Below are positions 12,487 to 23,750 of a stretch of DNA of 64,000 nucleotides, in pieces. The position numbers and the translations under genes were made by a program. Below the pieces are notes generated by a model. It ran no database searches. It worked only from the letters and a program-made list of their open reading frames with translations, and was not told the origin of the DNA. The stretch is from Ottelia alismoides. Lineage: Eukaryota; Streptophyta; Magnoliopsida; Alismatales; Hydrocharitaceae. Location of the stretch: assembly GCA_037367405.1 (NCBI GenBank), contig JAZKJV010003364.1, forward strand, positions 310,001-374,000, written 5' to 3'. Position 1 is the first letter of the stretch. Each line of letters starts with the position of its first letter.

Positions 12487-13640
12487 GGCACGACAAGGGT
12501 AGCTAGGTTTTCTTTTTTGCCTTCTACGCTTGGTTGTATATTACTATATTTCTTTTATTTTTCATTTGTCTTCTATTTTCTGTGCCATTTTCTTGTTTAT
12601 TTCATTTGATCAATTTTTCATAATTGTTTCTGACATTTTTTTCTATTTCCTCTTTTCTGTGAGGGCTCGATGAGCGAGGGCTTAGGAGCGTTGATACACC
12701 CGAGTGAAGCAGAGGTCGATCGTTTCTTCATCAAGCGGTAGGAGAGCATAGGAGGAGGAGCAGAAGACTTGGAAGAGCATATTTTTGCATATATTTTTTG
12801 TTTTATATTTAGTCTTTTATTTCCACTTTTTTAAATAATTTGTAATAATTTTGACCCTTTTTTATATTTTTTTAGAGATACTTTGGACACTTTGTGTTTA
12901 CGGGGTCTATTTCACCACGTACCGGTGGACTTAGGGTACCTCATCGGAGTTTGGTTTTTCTCTCCTTTATTTTTATTTGTTTCTGCGATTTTTTTGTGCT
13001 TGAGCCCCCTAGATTTAGATTCCTATTTGACTAAGCCATGTAGCATTAGGTCCACATCCCTAAAAGAATATATGTTCCTATAGAAATCGTTGGACTTGGT
13101 CAAATAAATATGTGCTTCATGATAATAAATGTTCCTATTTAGGGCAGTTTCGTCATGCATCATTTAGATTAGTTTAATTGTTATGTGTAGATCATATTGC
13201 ATGTAGACAGCTGGAGCAAGATATGCAACTCTATCTCGTGCATGCATTCATAGATTTCGCATGCATCGGCTTTTCTTCCTTCCTCCCTCTGTTTTCTTGG
13301 ACTTAGGAATAAAAGGGAAATCGAAAAATCGTTAGATGTTGTTTGTCTCAAATGAAAAATAGCTAAAAAGTGAAAATAATAGTTAAAAATTGGGACTTCT
13401 AATAGAACTTGATCATTAAAATTAAACGTAATGGATTCATTCCTTGATTTGGGGAGAGAAACCACTCGTTGTATACAGGTACTCTCCAGATTGAGTGAGG
13501 CACACACACTTAAGGATTGGAGCCAAAGGTCTGGACTTGTGCCCTAAGCGCTTGGACTGACTTTGGATCATGTTATTGCTGCAAGCACTTGCCTCTGACT
13601 TTTGTAGAAGTATTCTTGTATGAGTCGGTGTGATCTATCA
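12487..13640 (+). other. Untranslated leader of element B
   Basis: It is noncoding and clearly homologous from about 12870 to 13520 with the leader of element F (about 19570-20225); shared landmarks include 'tccacatccctaaaag' and 'tgttcctatagaa'. It ends with the short AC-rich stretch also present in F and, in reverse, in C (about 42430). Confidence 0.6.
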
Positions 13641-14040
13641 GCTTAGACATGATCAATGAGATGAAAGCAACATCTCATAAGAGTCGAGCAGAACCACCTA
13701 CAGAAGACTGTGGCATCATAGCAGAGATCAGAAATCCAGCATTAATCTCGAATAATAAATTGGCCCAAGAAATCCTCTTTTCAGTGGTGGACCTAGAAAG
13801 CACAGTCGACCCAAGCTCAATCATCAACTGGGAGATAGAATCCAACTCATTGATCAGCCTCTTCAAAGAAGGAGATTCAAGCCAAACCAAACAAGAATAA
13901 TTCATTATGGATATATTATGCAGTTGTTTGAGCCACAAGTGATAAAGGTGAGCAACACCTCTAAAATTTCAGCATATCATTCACCTACGAGCACCGTCTC
14001 AGAAGTGTCCAAGAAGCCAGCTCAATCATTTCAGCATATC
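13641..14040 (+). other. Unassigned internal stretch of element B; gag and protease missing
   Basis: Between the leader and the RT there is only about 400 bp, holding an 83-residue open stretch (13649-13900) that I do not recognise. The gag and protease present in elements C and G are absent, so B carries an internal deletion here. A 14-bp string (TTCAGCATATCATT) occurs twice, about 59 bp apart, near 13970 and 14029. Confidence 0.4.
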
Positions 14041-15953
14041 ATTCCAACATGCCTCAAGTATGCTTTCCTTGCGGGTAAAGAAAACATGTCTCGGATCTTC
14101 ATCAGCAGCAAGTTGACACTAGATCAGGAATCTTGATTGCTTAGGTACTAGAGAAAAACCATAAGCCTCTAGGTTGGAATGTTTCAGACCTCCGCATGAA
14201 CAATTCAGCCTTGTATTCACACTACAAGCCATCCCAAGAGATTCAAAAAAGACTAAAAGATAATGCCAAGCCATCCCAAGAGATTCAAAGAAGACTGAAC
14301 CCCAATCTATGGGATGTTGTCAAGAAAGAAATCAGGAAATGGTGTGAGGCAGGTTTCATTTATCCCATATATGATTTCAAATGGATGAGTCCCCTATACA
14401 TAGTTATGAAAACCTCAGGGATCTTCGTGGTTACCAATGAGCAAGAAGAGGAGATCTCTACTCGGGTACCAACATCATGGCATGTGTGTGTTGATTACGG
14501 TGCTTGAATTCAGCGACAAAGAAGGACCATTATCCTCCGTCATTTATTGATCAAGTGTTAGAAAGATTGGTTGGCAAGGAGTTCTTCTGCTTTCTTGATG
14601 GGTACTTCGGGTACAACCAAGTGGTGATCGCTCCTGAGGATCAAGAGAAGACAACATTCACTTGTTTGTTTGACACTTATGCTTTTAGGAGAATGCCTTT
14701 GGTCTGTGTAATGCACCAGCTACATTCCAGAGACGCATGCTCGCCATTTTTTTTTATATGGTTGGCAATTTTCTCAAGGTTTTCATGGATGACTTCTCAT
14801 TCTATGGTTATAGTTTCGATTCACGTCTCGAGCTGCTAGACCGAGTGCTTCAGAAATGCCTTGAAGTAAATCCCTTATTATCTTGGGAAAGAGACGTTTC
14901 ATGGTTACTTAAGGGATTGTGTTAGATCATGTCATTTCCAAGCGTGGCATGGAAGTCGACCCGACGAAGGTGGATGTGATCACAAATCTCGAGCCACATT
15001 GGAATGTTAAGAATGTGATGTCATTCCTAGGGCATGTTGGTTTCTATCGTCAATTCATCGACTTCATCAAGCTTGCCTGACCTCTTACTGAGCTTCTATG
15101 TAAGGAGATTGAGTTCATTGTTCATCAATAGATTCTCCAATCTTTTCAGCAGTTGAAAGATCTCATCACTCAAGTTCCCGTTCTACAGCCACCCGATTGG
15201 TCTCTACCATTTGAAATCATGATGAACGCATCAGATTTCGCAGTTGGGGTTGTATTGGAACAAAGAAGAGAAAAGATGCCCTATGCCATTCACTATGCCA
15301 GCAAAATGCTTGATGAAGCACAAAGAAATTACACAATCACAGAAAAAGAATACTGGAGGTAGTCTTCACTTTAGAGAAGTTTAGATCATGCCTTCTTGGA
15401 TCCAAAGTTATTGTTTTCACTGACCACTCTGCTATCTAATACCTACAATAGAAGAAGGATGTCAAATCACATCTACTCAAATGGATTCTTCTCCTCCATG
15501 AATTTGACATGGAAATCAAAGATAGTCTGGAGTTCAGAATGTGGTAGCAGATCATCTATCAAGAATTTAATGCCAAGATGCTCAGCTTGGCAATACACCG
15601 ATTACATAGACCTTTCATGATGAATCCATCCTCAGCATTGGATCTCTCCCTTGGTATGCCAATATTGTGAATTACCTCATCTTTGGGTTAGTTCCACAAG
15701 ATTGGACAAGAATCTAGAAAGACAAATTCATGCCGGATATCCACTTCTACCAATGGGAGGATCCATACTTATTCAGGGAAGAAGAAAATTGCACATGGTG
15801 TCGGTGTGCTCCTCAGGAGGAGCTCACAAGTGTCCTCAAGCGCTACCATAAGCTTGAAATTAGTGAACATCATTCTAGAAGTCGAACTTCAACAAAAATA
15901 ATGATGTATGGCCTTTGGTGGCCCACATAATTTAAGGATGCGATAGAGTATGT
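14041..15953 (+). pseudogene. Ty3/gypsy pol part 1: reverse transcriptase and RNase H (element B)
   Basis: The pre-RT block LKYAFLAG...LTLDQES starts at about 14053. The RT follows with WDVVKKEIRKW, IYPIYDFKWMSPLYIV, WHVCVDY, PSFIDQVLERL, FCFLDGYFGYNQV and APEDQEKTTFTC, then FMDDFSFYG (FMDD at 14782-14793). RNase H-like sequence follows (FEIMMNASDFAVGVVLEQR at about 15200, then MPYAIHYASKML). There are single-base frameshifts at about 14490 and 14700 and several TAG/TAA stops at probable Gln codons (15129-15450). The frame reaches DAIEYVK at 15958, where element F interrupts the integrase; it resumes at 28739. Confidence 0.85.
14226..14309 (+). repeat. 42-bp tandem duplication inside the RT coding region
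   Basis: Two near-identical 42-bp units (14226-14267, 14268-14309) both encode KPSQEIQ-x-RL. The matching region of element C has a single copy, so this is a local in-frame duplication in B. Confidence 0.8.
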
Positions 15954-15958
15954 CAAAG
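15954..15958. repeat. Left target-site duplication of element F (CAAAG)
   Basis: CAAAG directly precedes the LTR start TGATGAATCC and is repeated exactly at 28734-28738 after the 3' LTR. Removing element F and one copy restores the integrase reading ...EYVKACTDFQ.... Confidence 0.9.
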
Positions 15959-16426
15959 TGATGAATCCACGATTCATCGCCTTTATTCTTTTATTGTAGC
16001 TTCATTTCCTTAGTCAATACCTGTAAATACCCACTAATTTCATGAAATTACCATTCAATATGCATTTGTTAAATATGCATTTTAACATTATTTACATTCA
16101 AATAAAAGAATAAAGAAGAAAAGAAAAAATAAAATAAAAAATAAAAATAAAATATGTATTTATGAAATAAATGCAAACTGACCCGAACCCCAAGAGAAGG
16201 TCAAGACTTGACATGATCGACCAAGAATAAAGTAGGGGGACATAGGATCTTTAATCCAAAAAATACAAAAATAATTTGTAAACATTCTTCCTTTTTATTT
16301 TTAAATTTATTCTTTGTATATTTGTACAAAATTTACACGATTTTATTTGTATATAAATTGACCTCAAATTAAATATTTTTTTTCTAAACATAAATTGTAA
16401 ATAAAAATGTTTAGTAAATGATAAAA

Positions 16427-16713
16427 GGAGTAAACTAAAAAAACATCCTTGAACTATACACCTGATTTTAATGTCATACATGAACTTTAAAAAGTAACAA
16501 TGTGGTACGTGAACTTTCAATTTTGTCTCAATGTGATCCCTGACTATTGAAATTTAAGGTTAAAATGAAGAAATAATCAACTAAATTTCTATGGTAAAGG
16601 AACACATTGAGACAAATTTGAAAGTTCGGGTACCACATTGTTACTTTTTAATGTTCAAGTATGACATTGGAATTAGGTGTATAGTTTGAGGACCTTTTTG
16701 TAATTTACACTAG
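16427..16713. mobile_element. 287-bp MITE with about 110-bp terminal inverted repeats
   Basis: The left arm (GGAGTAAACT... to about 16537) and the reverse complement of the right arm (CTAGTGTAAATT...) match for about 110 bp with few differences, leaving a short centre. TAAAA flanks both sides (16422-16426, 16714-16718). The 3' LTR of the same element (about 25700) lacks it, giving a natural empty site, so it inserted after element F. It codes for nothing. The superfamily is not certain. Confidence 0.85.
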
Positions 16714-18021
16714 TAAAAATAATTGCAAAGTAAAACCATGTATAGAGTAAAAGTATCCACACTTAGAAAAAGCCGTAAAGCGACAATTGAAAGATCAATT
16801 ACGGCTCCATACGAACTCAAATTGATTCAAACTCACTTCCATTGTATTCTAATTAAATTATCTTTAAAATGGTTGTGGGTTTCATAATTTTGGAGTTACA
16901 GTTGAAAAGTCGGTTTTCTGGGGTAGTTTTTACAATTTGACAAGTTATTTATAGATTTATTTTTGTACATATTATATTTTTAATAATTGTAAATATTATT
17001 CACAGTAATTTAAAGTACATAATTTATATAAAAATATTGTATATAAAATTATTTCCTTATTTGTACATGTGTATAATGTACTATATGTGTATACTACTTG
17101 TAGATGACTAATTTCCTTATATAAAAAAACCACAAAAAATAATTTCTAACATTAATTAATATAATTGATATAGTTATGAAATTTTTATATTATTTATTTT
17201 ATTATTTGATTTTAAAACCTTTTATATAAGATTTAGTTTTATACCTTAAAAAACCACCATTAAGGTGGCTAATTAATTTTTGTAAATTAATTATTTTACA
17301 AATTTTATTTTTAAATTTATTTATTTATTTAATTTTTTTAAATAACCACTAATTACCTTCCTTTTTGTGCATATTTTCCTTTCTTGGATTTATTCTTCTT
17401 TTTATTGAGCTCCTCATCCTTCATTTTTCTCTTGATCAATCTTTGGTGGAGAGAAGCTCGATTTCCAAGAGATTCTTATCGCAGAAGGGTGCCCAGTCTC
17501 CGAGCCGTCCGGTGACAGTGAGTCGGTCCTCATAGAGGACATCACGGTGTGTCTGATTCCAAGGTGAGATCCATTTTATTTTCTGCCATTCTTCTATATT
17601 AATCTTAGATTTTAATTCATAGTCATTTAGTTGTTAAATTTTTAATCCTAGTTGTCATCATTTCTGATCTCACATTTGACGTCTGATTCGACACCGATTT
17701 ACATCTCATTTTCTCAATCTCCCCATGTTCACATTCCACCTCACGCAAACACTCAACTCTGGTCATGCAAGGTGACCAGAGGCTCGGATCTATCTTTCAT
17801 TTCACTGGATCTGCATCCACTCACATTTTTCCGTATTCGAATTTTTTTGGATTGAGCCATCGTGCTCGTATCCTCATTTGTTTATGCAAAAAATTAAAAC
17901 AATATATATTTCAAATGTTTTTATCTTTAACATTTGTGTTGCAGGAATAAAAAAAATAAAAAAAAGCATATAGAGTTTCTCTTTCTAACATTTGTTTTGC
18001 AGGAATTCTAAAAAAAATAAA

Positions 18022-18042
18022 ACAATATATATATATATATAT
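18022..18042. repeat. (TA)n microsatellite
   Basis: About ten TA units inside F's 5' LTR; shorter and interrupted in the 3' LTR (about 27035-27050). Confidence 0.8.
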
Positions 18043-18134
18043 CTGCAGTTTCTGTTTAAAAAAATGGAAAAAGTTTTTTTTTCTTTCTTCTATTTCATCT
18101 TACAAAAAATATATAAAAAATTAAAAAAAAAATT

Positions 18135-18620
18135 GTCAGCAAGCGTCGCCACTCCCATCCACAGGCGGCACCCGCCGCCCACCACCAGCACCTCCCGCGC
18201 TACATGGCTCAGCCCGCCGATAGCCCACTGCCAGTCCTTCCTTCGCCGTGGGGCGGGCTGCTCCTCCATCCACCGCGGCTAACTACAGAATCAGTCGCTG
18301 ACCACGAGACCCATTCGTAGCAGCTCCTACACGGGTTGCTCCTCCGTACGAGAGCGCCTCCACCGCACCCCCAACGCGCGGCTGCCGGCCGCCGGTATCC
18401 ACCACCCGTCGCCACCTCAGCGCTCCAACCCAGCCTGCGTGGTCATCTCCACCTCCGCCGGCAACCCGACTGTCCTCCGCCTTGAGCTCGTCACCCCCAC
18501 ACGCCTGGAAAGGCGCACCCGCACTGCTGTCGCCCATCGGGCGGCTCCTTCCCGTCAAAACCGCGCCAGCGCCACCCAGCATCCGCACCACCTACGACAA
18601 CGACCACCGCCAGGCCCTGA
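18135..18620 (+). other. GC-rich block in the centre of F's 5' LTR
   Basis: An abrupt GC-rich segment (rich in CCGCC/CACC) lies between AT-rich halves and has a counterpart at about 27140-27480 in the 3' LTR. Open frames here are proline/serine/arginine-rich, differ between the two LTRs and are best explained by base composition. The position suggests the transcribed R/5' UTR part of the LTR. Confidence 0.5.
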
Positions 18621-19343
18621 TTGAAAAAATAGATTAGATTTCTTTTTCTTATTCTTTTTTCTATCCAATTTTCATGCATTAATTATTTTCAAAACCCAAA
18701 AAAAATGTAAAATATCAAAAGTCTTAGAAAAAGCATGAAAAATTCTAGAAAAATCCAAGAATTTTGTCTCGATCCCTGATTGTAGATATTTGTCTATATT
18801 TTAGCGTAAAAATAATTTCCAAGAGTTTTGGGTACTTGAAATATTTTGAAGTTGTAAATTACTTCCGGATGTGCATTGTTTACCTTTTTTGTCACTATTT
18901 GATTTTTATAAAATCACAAAAATATCAGAAAAACTTGGAAAAATTATCAAAAACATTTTAAAAATTATAAAACCTAAAAATATTTTCTTTGAATTTTTCT
19001 GAGCATTTTTTATTATTTTGAAAAATACAAAAAGAGTGTCATGTGTGTATTTCTTTCCTTGTGCATATTGTTCCTTATTTGAAAATTAAAATTTTGAAAA
19101 ATTAAAAACCTTCAAAAAAAATTTCTTCGAAATTTGACTACTGAGTTCTTTAATCGTGCTCCTTATATTCGACCCTGGTCGCTATACCAGGTAAATCAAA
19201 ATAGCGAAGATCACTTACATTACATTTTCTTGATTTCATTAAGTGGTTTTATTTTTCTCGTTGACCGAATTGATTGACTAGGGACAACGACTTTGTGATT
19301 TAGTTTCTACCTTAGCCGATCGTGAATTTTCACGTCAACGGAA

Positions 19344-19361
19344 TGGCATCGTTATCGGGGA
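19344..19361 (+). other. Primer binding site of element F (tRNA-Asp type)
   Basis: TGGCATCGTTATCGGGGA matches 14 of 18 bases of the plant tRNA-Asp complement; all four differences are C-to-T or G-to-A changes. It lies three bases after the LTR end. Confidence 0.8.
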
Positions 19362-20791
19362 GCACGGCTTAATAGTCATTTTTCAGTCTTTATTTTTATT
19401 TTTATCTCTATCTGTTATAATTATTTTATGTCCATCTCTTGTTTCACTTTTTCTGTAAGGAACCGCCATGGATACGACTCGGATTCTTTGGAGGGACCAG
19501 CATAGGAAGAGGAGCAGAGGAGCAGAAGATAGTTATTTTATTTAGAAAATTATTTTTTGTGAATTTGGTAATAATTTAGGATTATTCTGGACACTTGGAC
19601 TCGTTTGGACACTCAGACTATTTCGGGGTCTGTTTCGCCAAGTGGCAGTGCACTTGGGGGACCTCATCGTGTTTTGTTTTCTCGCTTTTACTTATATTTT
19701 GTTTCACACGGATTTTTGTGCTTGAGCCCCTAGAACTAGGTTTCTATTTATTGAGCCAGGTAGCATTCGCTCCACATCCCTAAAAGCATATTTGTTCCTA
19801 TAGAACTCACTTGGACTTAGATAAATAAATCGGTGCTTCACGATAATAGAAGTTCCTGTTTAGGACAGTTCTTGCATTGCATCATATAGAGTAGTTTAAT
19901 TTTTCTACACGGATCATATTTCATGTAGAGCGTTGGAGTCAGGTTCGTACCTCTATCTCTAGCATTTGCATCCATACTTTCTCGTGCATTGGCTTTTTCA
20001 TGTTTCCCCAATGTTTTGTGGATATAGGAATAAAGGAAATTGGAAATCCCGTTAGTCGTTTCATTGAAAAATATCCAAAAAAAGAGAAAATCAGAAATTG
20101 AAAATCGGGATTGCTAATTGAACTTGACCATTAAAATGAAAACATAATCGATTCACTTCATTCTTTTGGGAGAGCAACCCCCTCCTTATTTGATTTATCT
20201 GCAGCGAGAGACACACACACACACACACACTAGGATAGAGCCACACCTGAACTCCTTTCAGACTATTGGCCTTATAGCTAGTTGTTGTCCAGTGAGGATT
20301 TCACCGGGTAGCCGGTAATCGGTCTGGGACTTCCTTGGCAGATTGGGCAGATCGAGTAGCCAGTAAACGATCCGTACCCATACTGGCTGGGAAAAACTAG
20401 TTGCAAGGTTTGGGCCAGTCTCGTGGGAGCATCGGGTTCCCAACAGCTCGCTCTACCCGCTCTGATAGATTGATGATCACCTAAATCTAAAATTTGATAA
20501 GATAATTGACTGCATCTTCACGGTTTTCACATTGCATTGAGTAGGTGAATTGGAGTTTTGCATTGTGTTTGTATGTGATTGGTGTGAGTTGGTTATGATC
20601 ATCATCTTTAGATCATTAGCAGACACCTTCTGTTTCCTTTCTCGTCATCACTTTGTACCACTCCCTCCCACTCTTCATCTCTCTATTCCCATCATCTTCG
20701 ACCACCTTCTAGGGAGGTCAGGACCCCGATCGACCTCTCGTCTCCTTCTCTTTCTACACAATCCCCATTCCCTCTTTCTACTGGACACGTT
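19362..20791 (+). other. Untranslated leader of element F
   Basis: About 1.4 kb without a credible ORF. The first part matches the leader of element B; the part around 20200-20450 (AC repeat, GATAGAGCC, later 'cccatactggctg') matches the reversed leader of element C. The (AC)10 run is at 20211-20230. Confidence 0.65.
20211..20230. repeat. (AC)10 microsatellite
   Basis: Ten uninterrupted AC units in the leader of element F. Confidence 0.95.
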
Positions 20792-22704
20792 GTGCTTGAC
20801 GCCCGCAGAGATCAGATTGAGCAGATGCGAGAGATAGACGATTTCTTTGATGGGACGACCGTTCATTCCATAGGAGATCACATTGATCAGTTGCGAGTTT
20901 TAGATGACTTCTATACTGGGATGATGTATGGGCAACCAGATCATGGAGCGCAGTCAGTTTCTACATTGATTCCCTTCATTCTATATTTAGAGTTCATTTA
21001 GCTATTGTCAAAGTTTTCAGGGGAAATGCACGAGGAGCCTTATTTGCATATCAATGAGTTTGAGGAGTTTTGTGATTCACGAGCTTATTCAAACACCACT
21101 TCTGAGAAGTTACAGCTTATGACCTTCCCTTTCACACTTCATGGTAGAGCCAAGAGATGGCACAGAGAGTTGGGGAGGAAGATAGCTACATGGGGTGATT
21201 TACGCGTAGAGTTCTAACAAAGATTTTACCCCCATCGTAGAGCAGATATGGCATGGTCTTTCATTACAGGTTTTTCAGTAGACCCCCAGGAGCCATTGAG
21301 AGATTCATGGCTTAGGTTTATTGACCTATTAAGGAGATTTCCATATCATGGAATCTCAGCGACTGACCTTGTACAGATCACCATGAGGGGGATGGTCGCG
21401 AAGCAGATTACACTGGTATTTACCTCGTGCGGTGGTTCACACCACAATTCCGATGTAGAATTACTTGAGAGCTTCTCTAGAGTACTCTCAGGCATCCCAT
21501 CTTCATGAGATGCTTTAGTCGGGACAGCACACGAGGGTGCTTCAGTGTCAGTTAGGTGTGCTACACTTCATGAGGACTCAGCCACTACACACCAGCTAGA
21601 GGACATGGATTCTGCTGCAGTTCGGACGATGGATGAGATGACTGCCATCGAGGGCTTTCAGATCCAAAGATTGATCGAGTTCCCATTGGTCTTCCATCCA
21701 AAGTTCAAGTCAGACCCATACTTTTTAGTTCAGGAGTCTTGGATATCAGATCTTCTGATATTCCAAGATAGGGAGGAGGAGCCCACCCTACTTCAGTAGT
21801 CAGTCCAGCCATTTCAGTTTCCATGCCCAGCTCATTCAGCTTCTACTCTTCAGAGGTACTTCTCTGATTCAGATAGATATCTTGATCCAATCCAGTAGCC
21901 AGAGCTTGATGAAGGACACCATTTTGATTTGATAGACCTAGATAGTCCCGTATTTGAGCCTTGTGTCCTCCAATTTTATGAGATTGATACATTCCATGAG
22001 GATCAAATGTTATCCAGCATTGTTGCAGCACGAGGATCAGTTTCAGATACTTCTACAGCTTCCGTACTGTTGACCAGTACCATTTCCTGTTTCCAGATTG
22101 TTCAGAGGCCATCTTCAGCCGAGGAGACTTTTTTGTGCGAGGAATGGGTGCTTGACAATGGCGCGTATTCCCAGTTAGATTCTGATTCCTCTCTCTTCAC
22201 TGATGATCTTGCATTACTCCCTGAGGGTTATCTGCTGGAGGATGCCACATACCCTGTGTACTCGGTTTCACTTTCTGGGAGTGTATCTGATCTGTCGGAT
22301 CAGGTACTTCTGATCTTGCTGAGTCTAGGTTTTCTCTCCTCGACGACCCTCACGAGGACAATCTGATCTTTGAGATATTCGATGGTGTTACAAATTCTTC
22401 TCCATTACGTGCATCGGATATCAGCTTTTTTAGAGTGTATCCTGATCATGACCTTCCACACATTTTTGAGACGGTGATTAACATGGAGGATTCCATGACT
22501 GATCCTTCTTTCTCCACGTTTAACTTCTTCAGTTATGCCATTCCACTCCATTTTGATCTTGAGCTGACTCATTCTTTTGTGCTACCAGTGTCCGATTTCA
22601 TTCTCCCATATCTTTACCCGATAGCAAACACCCGCCTGATTTTTTACTTGGGTGGCATAGTTTACATTGTTGACCTCGTCATTGTTTCCCTACTGAGACT
22701 ATGA
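20792..22704 (+). pseudogene. Gag-like ORF with acidic C-terminal extension (element F)
   Basis: One frame stays readable from 20792 to about 22320, broken by stops at about 20999 (TAG), 21215 (TAA), 21506 (TGA), 21797 (TAG) and 21896 (TAG); it then shifts by one frame and ends at 22702. Residues about 70-240 resemble Retrotrans_gag: SKFSGEMHEEPYLHINEFEE, LMTFPFTLHGRAKRWHRELG, FYPHRRADMAW, LRFIDLLRRFPYHGI. After that comes about 350 residues I do not recognise, rich in Asp, Ser and Leu (for example HFDLIDLDSPVFEP, SDSSLFTDDLALLPEG), and a hydrophobic tail near the end (LIFYLGGIVYIVDLVIVSLL) that could be a membrane segment. No CCHC zinc knuckle or protease motif was seen. No start codon was firmly chosen. 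Confidence 0.7.
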
Positions 22705-22900
22705 CGATAGTACGGTATTCGCCTCACAGATGTCGTCTTGAACCTCGATGCATTATCCTAGCCTTTACGCCCAGCTAGGGGTGTAAACTCTAGCGCTTGT
22801 TGAGAGACACCTCAACATTGTCCCCTTGTATAGAGCCATTTGTCCATATCATTCATTCTTTCTATCTAAACACCCAATCTTCATCTCATGATTATGCTAC

Positions 22901-22925
22901 ACTTAGGGTGCACTTTACCCTAAGT
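22901..22925 (+). repeat. Hairpin, perfect 9-bp arms (ACTTAGGGT / ACCCTAAGT)
   Basis: Arms at 22901-22909 and 22917-22925, followed by a GGGGG purine tract. Confidence 0.7.
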
Positions 22926-22981
22926 TTAGGGGGTGTCAGACTTGTGATTATCCATTTGATTCTATTACCTCTATTTTGTTG

Positions 22982-23015
22982 CCTATACTTAGGGATATTT
23001 TACCCTAAGTATAGG
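22982..23015 (+). repeat. Hairpin, perfect 13-bp arms (CCTATACTTAGGG / CCCTAAGTATAGG)
   Basis: Arms at 22982-22994 and 23003-23015 around an 8-base loop, followed by GGGAGG. This is the best-preserved copy of the family-wide hairpin. Confidence 0.85.
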
Positions 23016-23068
23016 GGAGGTAATATTTGTACATCCTATCACTTGGTAGTCCCCTTGTATACAGTCTT

Positions 23069-23101
23069 CTATACTTAGGATTACTCGATTCTAAGAATAG
23101 G
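23069..23101 (+). repeat. Imperfect hairpin of the same series
   Basis: CTATACTTAGGAT pairs with ATTCTAAGAATAG with a few mismatches; it corresponds to the perfect hairpin at 383-412 in element A. Confidence 0.6.
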
Positions 23102-23399
23102 GGGATCACCGACTCCTATTGATCTCAGTCTTTTATTCTTCGTTAAATTATCACTTTTCTATACTTAGCACGAGTCATGTCTTCCTTCATCTCTCTTTGA
23201 TCACTCTAAGGACATCGTTTGAGCTAAGTATAGGGGGTGTCGTATATATTGTATATATACTTTAGCCATAACTCGTACTTTCGTATTTTTAATATAGCTA
23301 AAATATTGTGAAAATACATGTAAAATTTAGAAAATCAACTAATAAAAAGATGCAGATATTTACTCAAATTTCTTTTTGTACATACTGATTAATAAGTCA

Positions 23400-23750
23400 G
23401 GTTAAAATATTTTGAAAAATATTTTGAAAGTAGTTTGAAAATCTATTTGAAAAATTGTTTGAAAACTACTTGAATTTTTTTTTGAAAAATGTTTTCAACC
23501 TTCGTAAAAGTATTTTGGTTTGTAAAAATTTTTCTTTATATGAAATAAAATTATTTTATAAAACTATTTGCAAATGTTTTAAAAAATGGTTGAAATTTTA
23601 TTTTGAAAAAAATGTATATATATTGTTTGAAAAAATATTTGCAAAATGGTTTTCAAATGTTTGTAAATGTTTGTAAAATTATTTAAAAAATTATTTTGGA
23701 CAATAGTTTTCAAAAGTATTTGTAAAATTATTTTCAAATAAGTTTGAGGA
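23400..23750. repeat. AT-rich degenerate tandem repeat (TTTGAAAAATG-like units)
   Basis: Irregular units of about 11 bp, alternating TTTGAAAA and TTTGTAAAATG forms, at the same place as in elements A and B. Confidence 0.55.

Larger units (their letters stand above)
15959..19340 (+). repeat. 5' LTR of element F (3382 bp)
   Basis: It starts TGATGAATCC and ends CACGTCAACG, three bases before the PBS. It aligns with the 3' LTR over its length, with good identity by eye in the first few hundred bases. Differences include a 287-bp DNA-transposon insertion here (16427-16713), extra sequence in the GC-rich block, and about 560 bp present only in the 3' LTR (about 27455-28020). Confidence 0.88.

Noticed and set aside
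18022..18042. TA-rich run as a possible TATA box
   Set aside because: It is a plain (TA)n microsatellite of different length in the other LTR, with no supporting context.
22435..22704. A separate env-like gene
   Set aside because: The frame is continuous with the preceding gag-like frame after a single one-base shift, so it is treated as the end of the same ORF.
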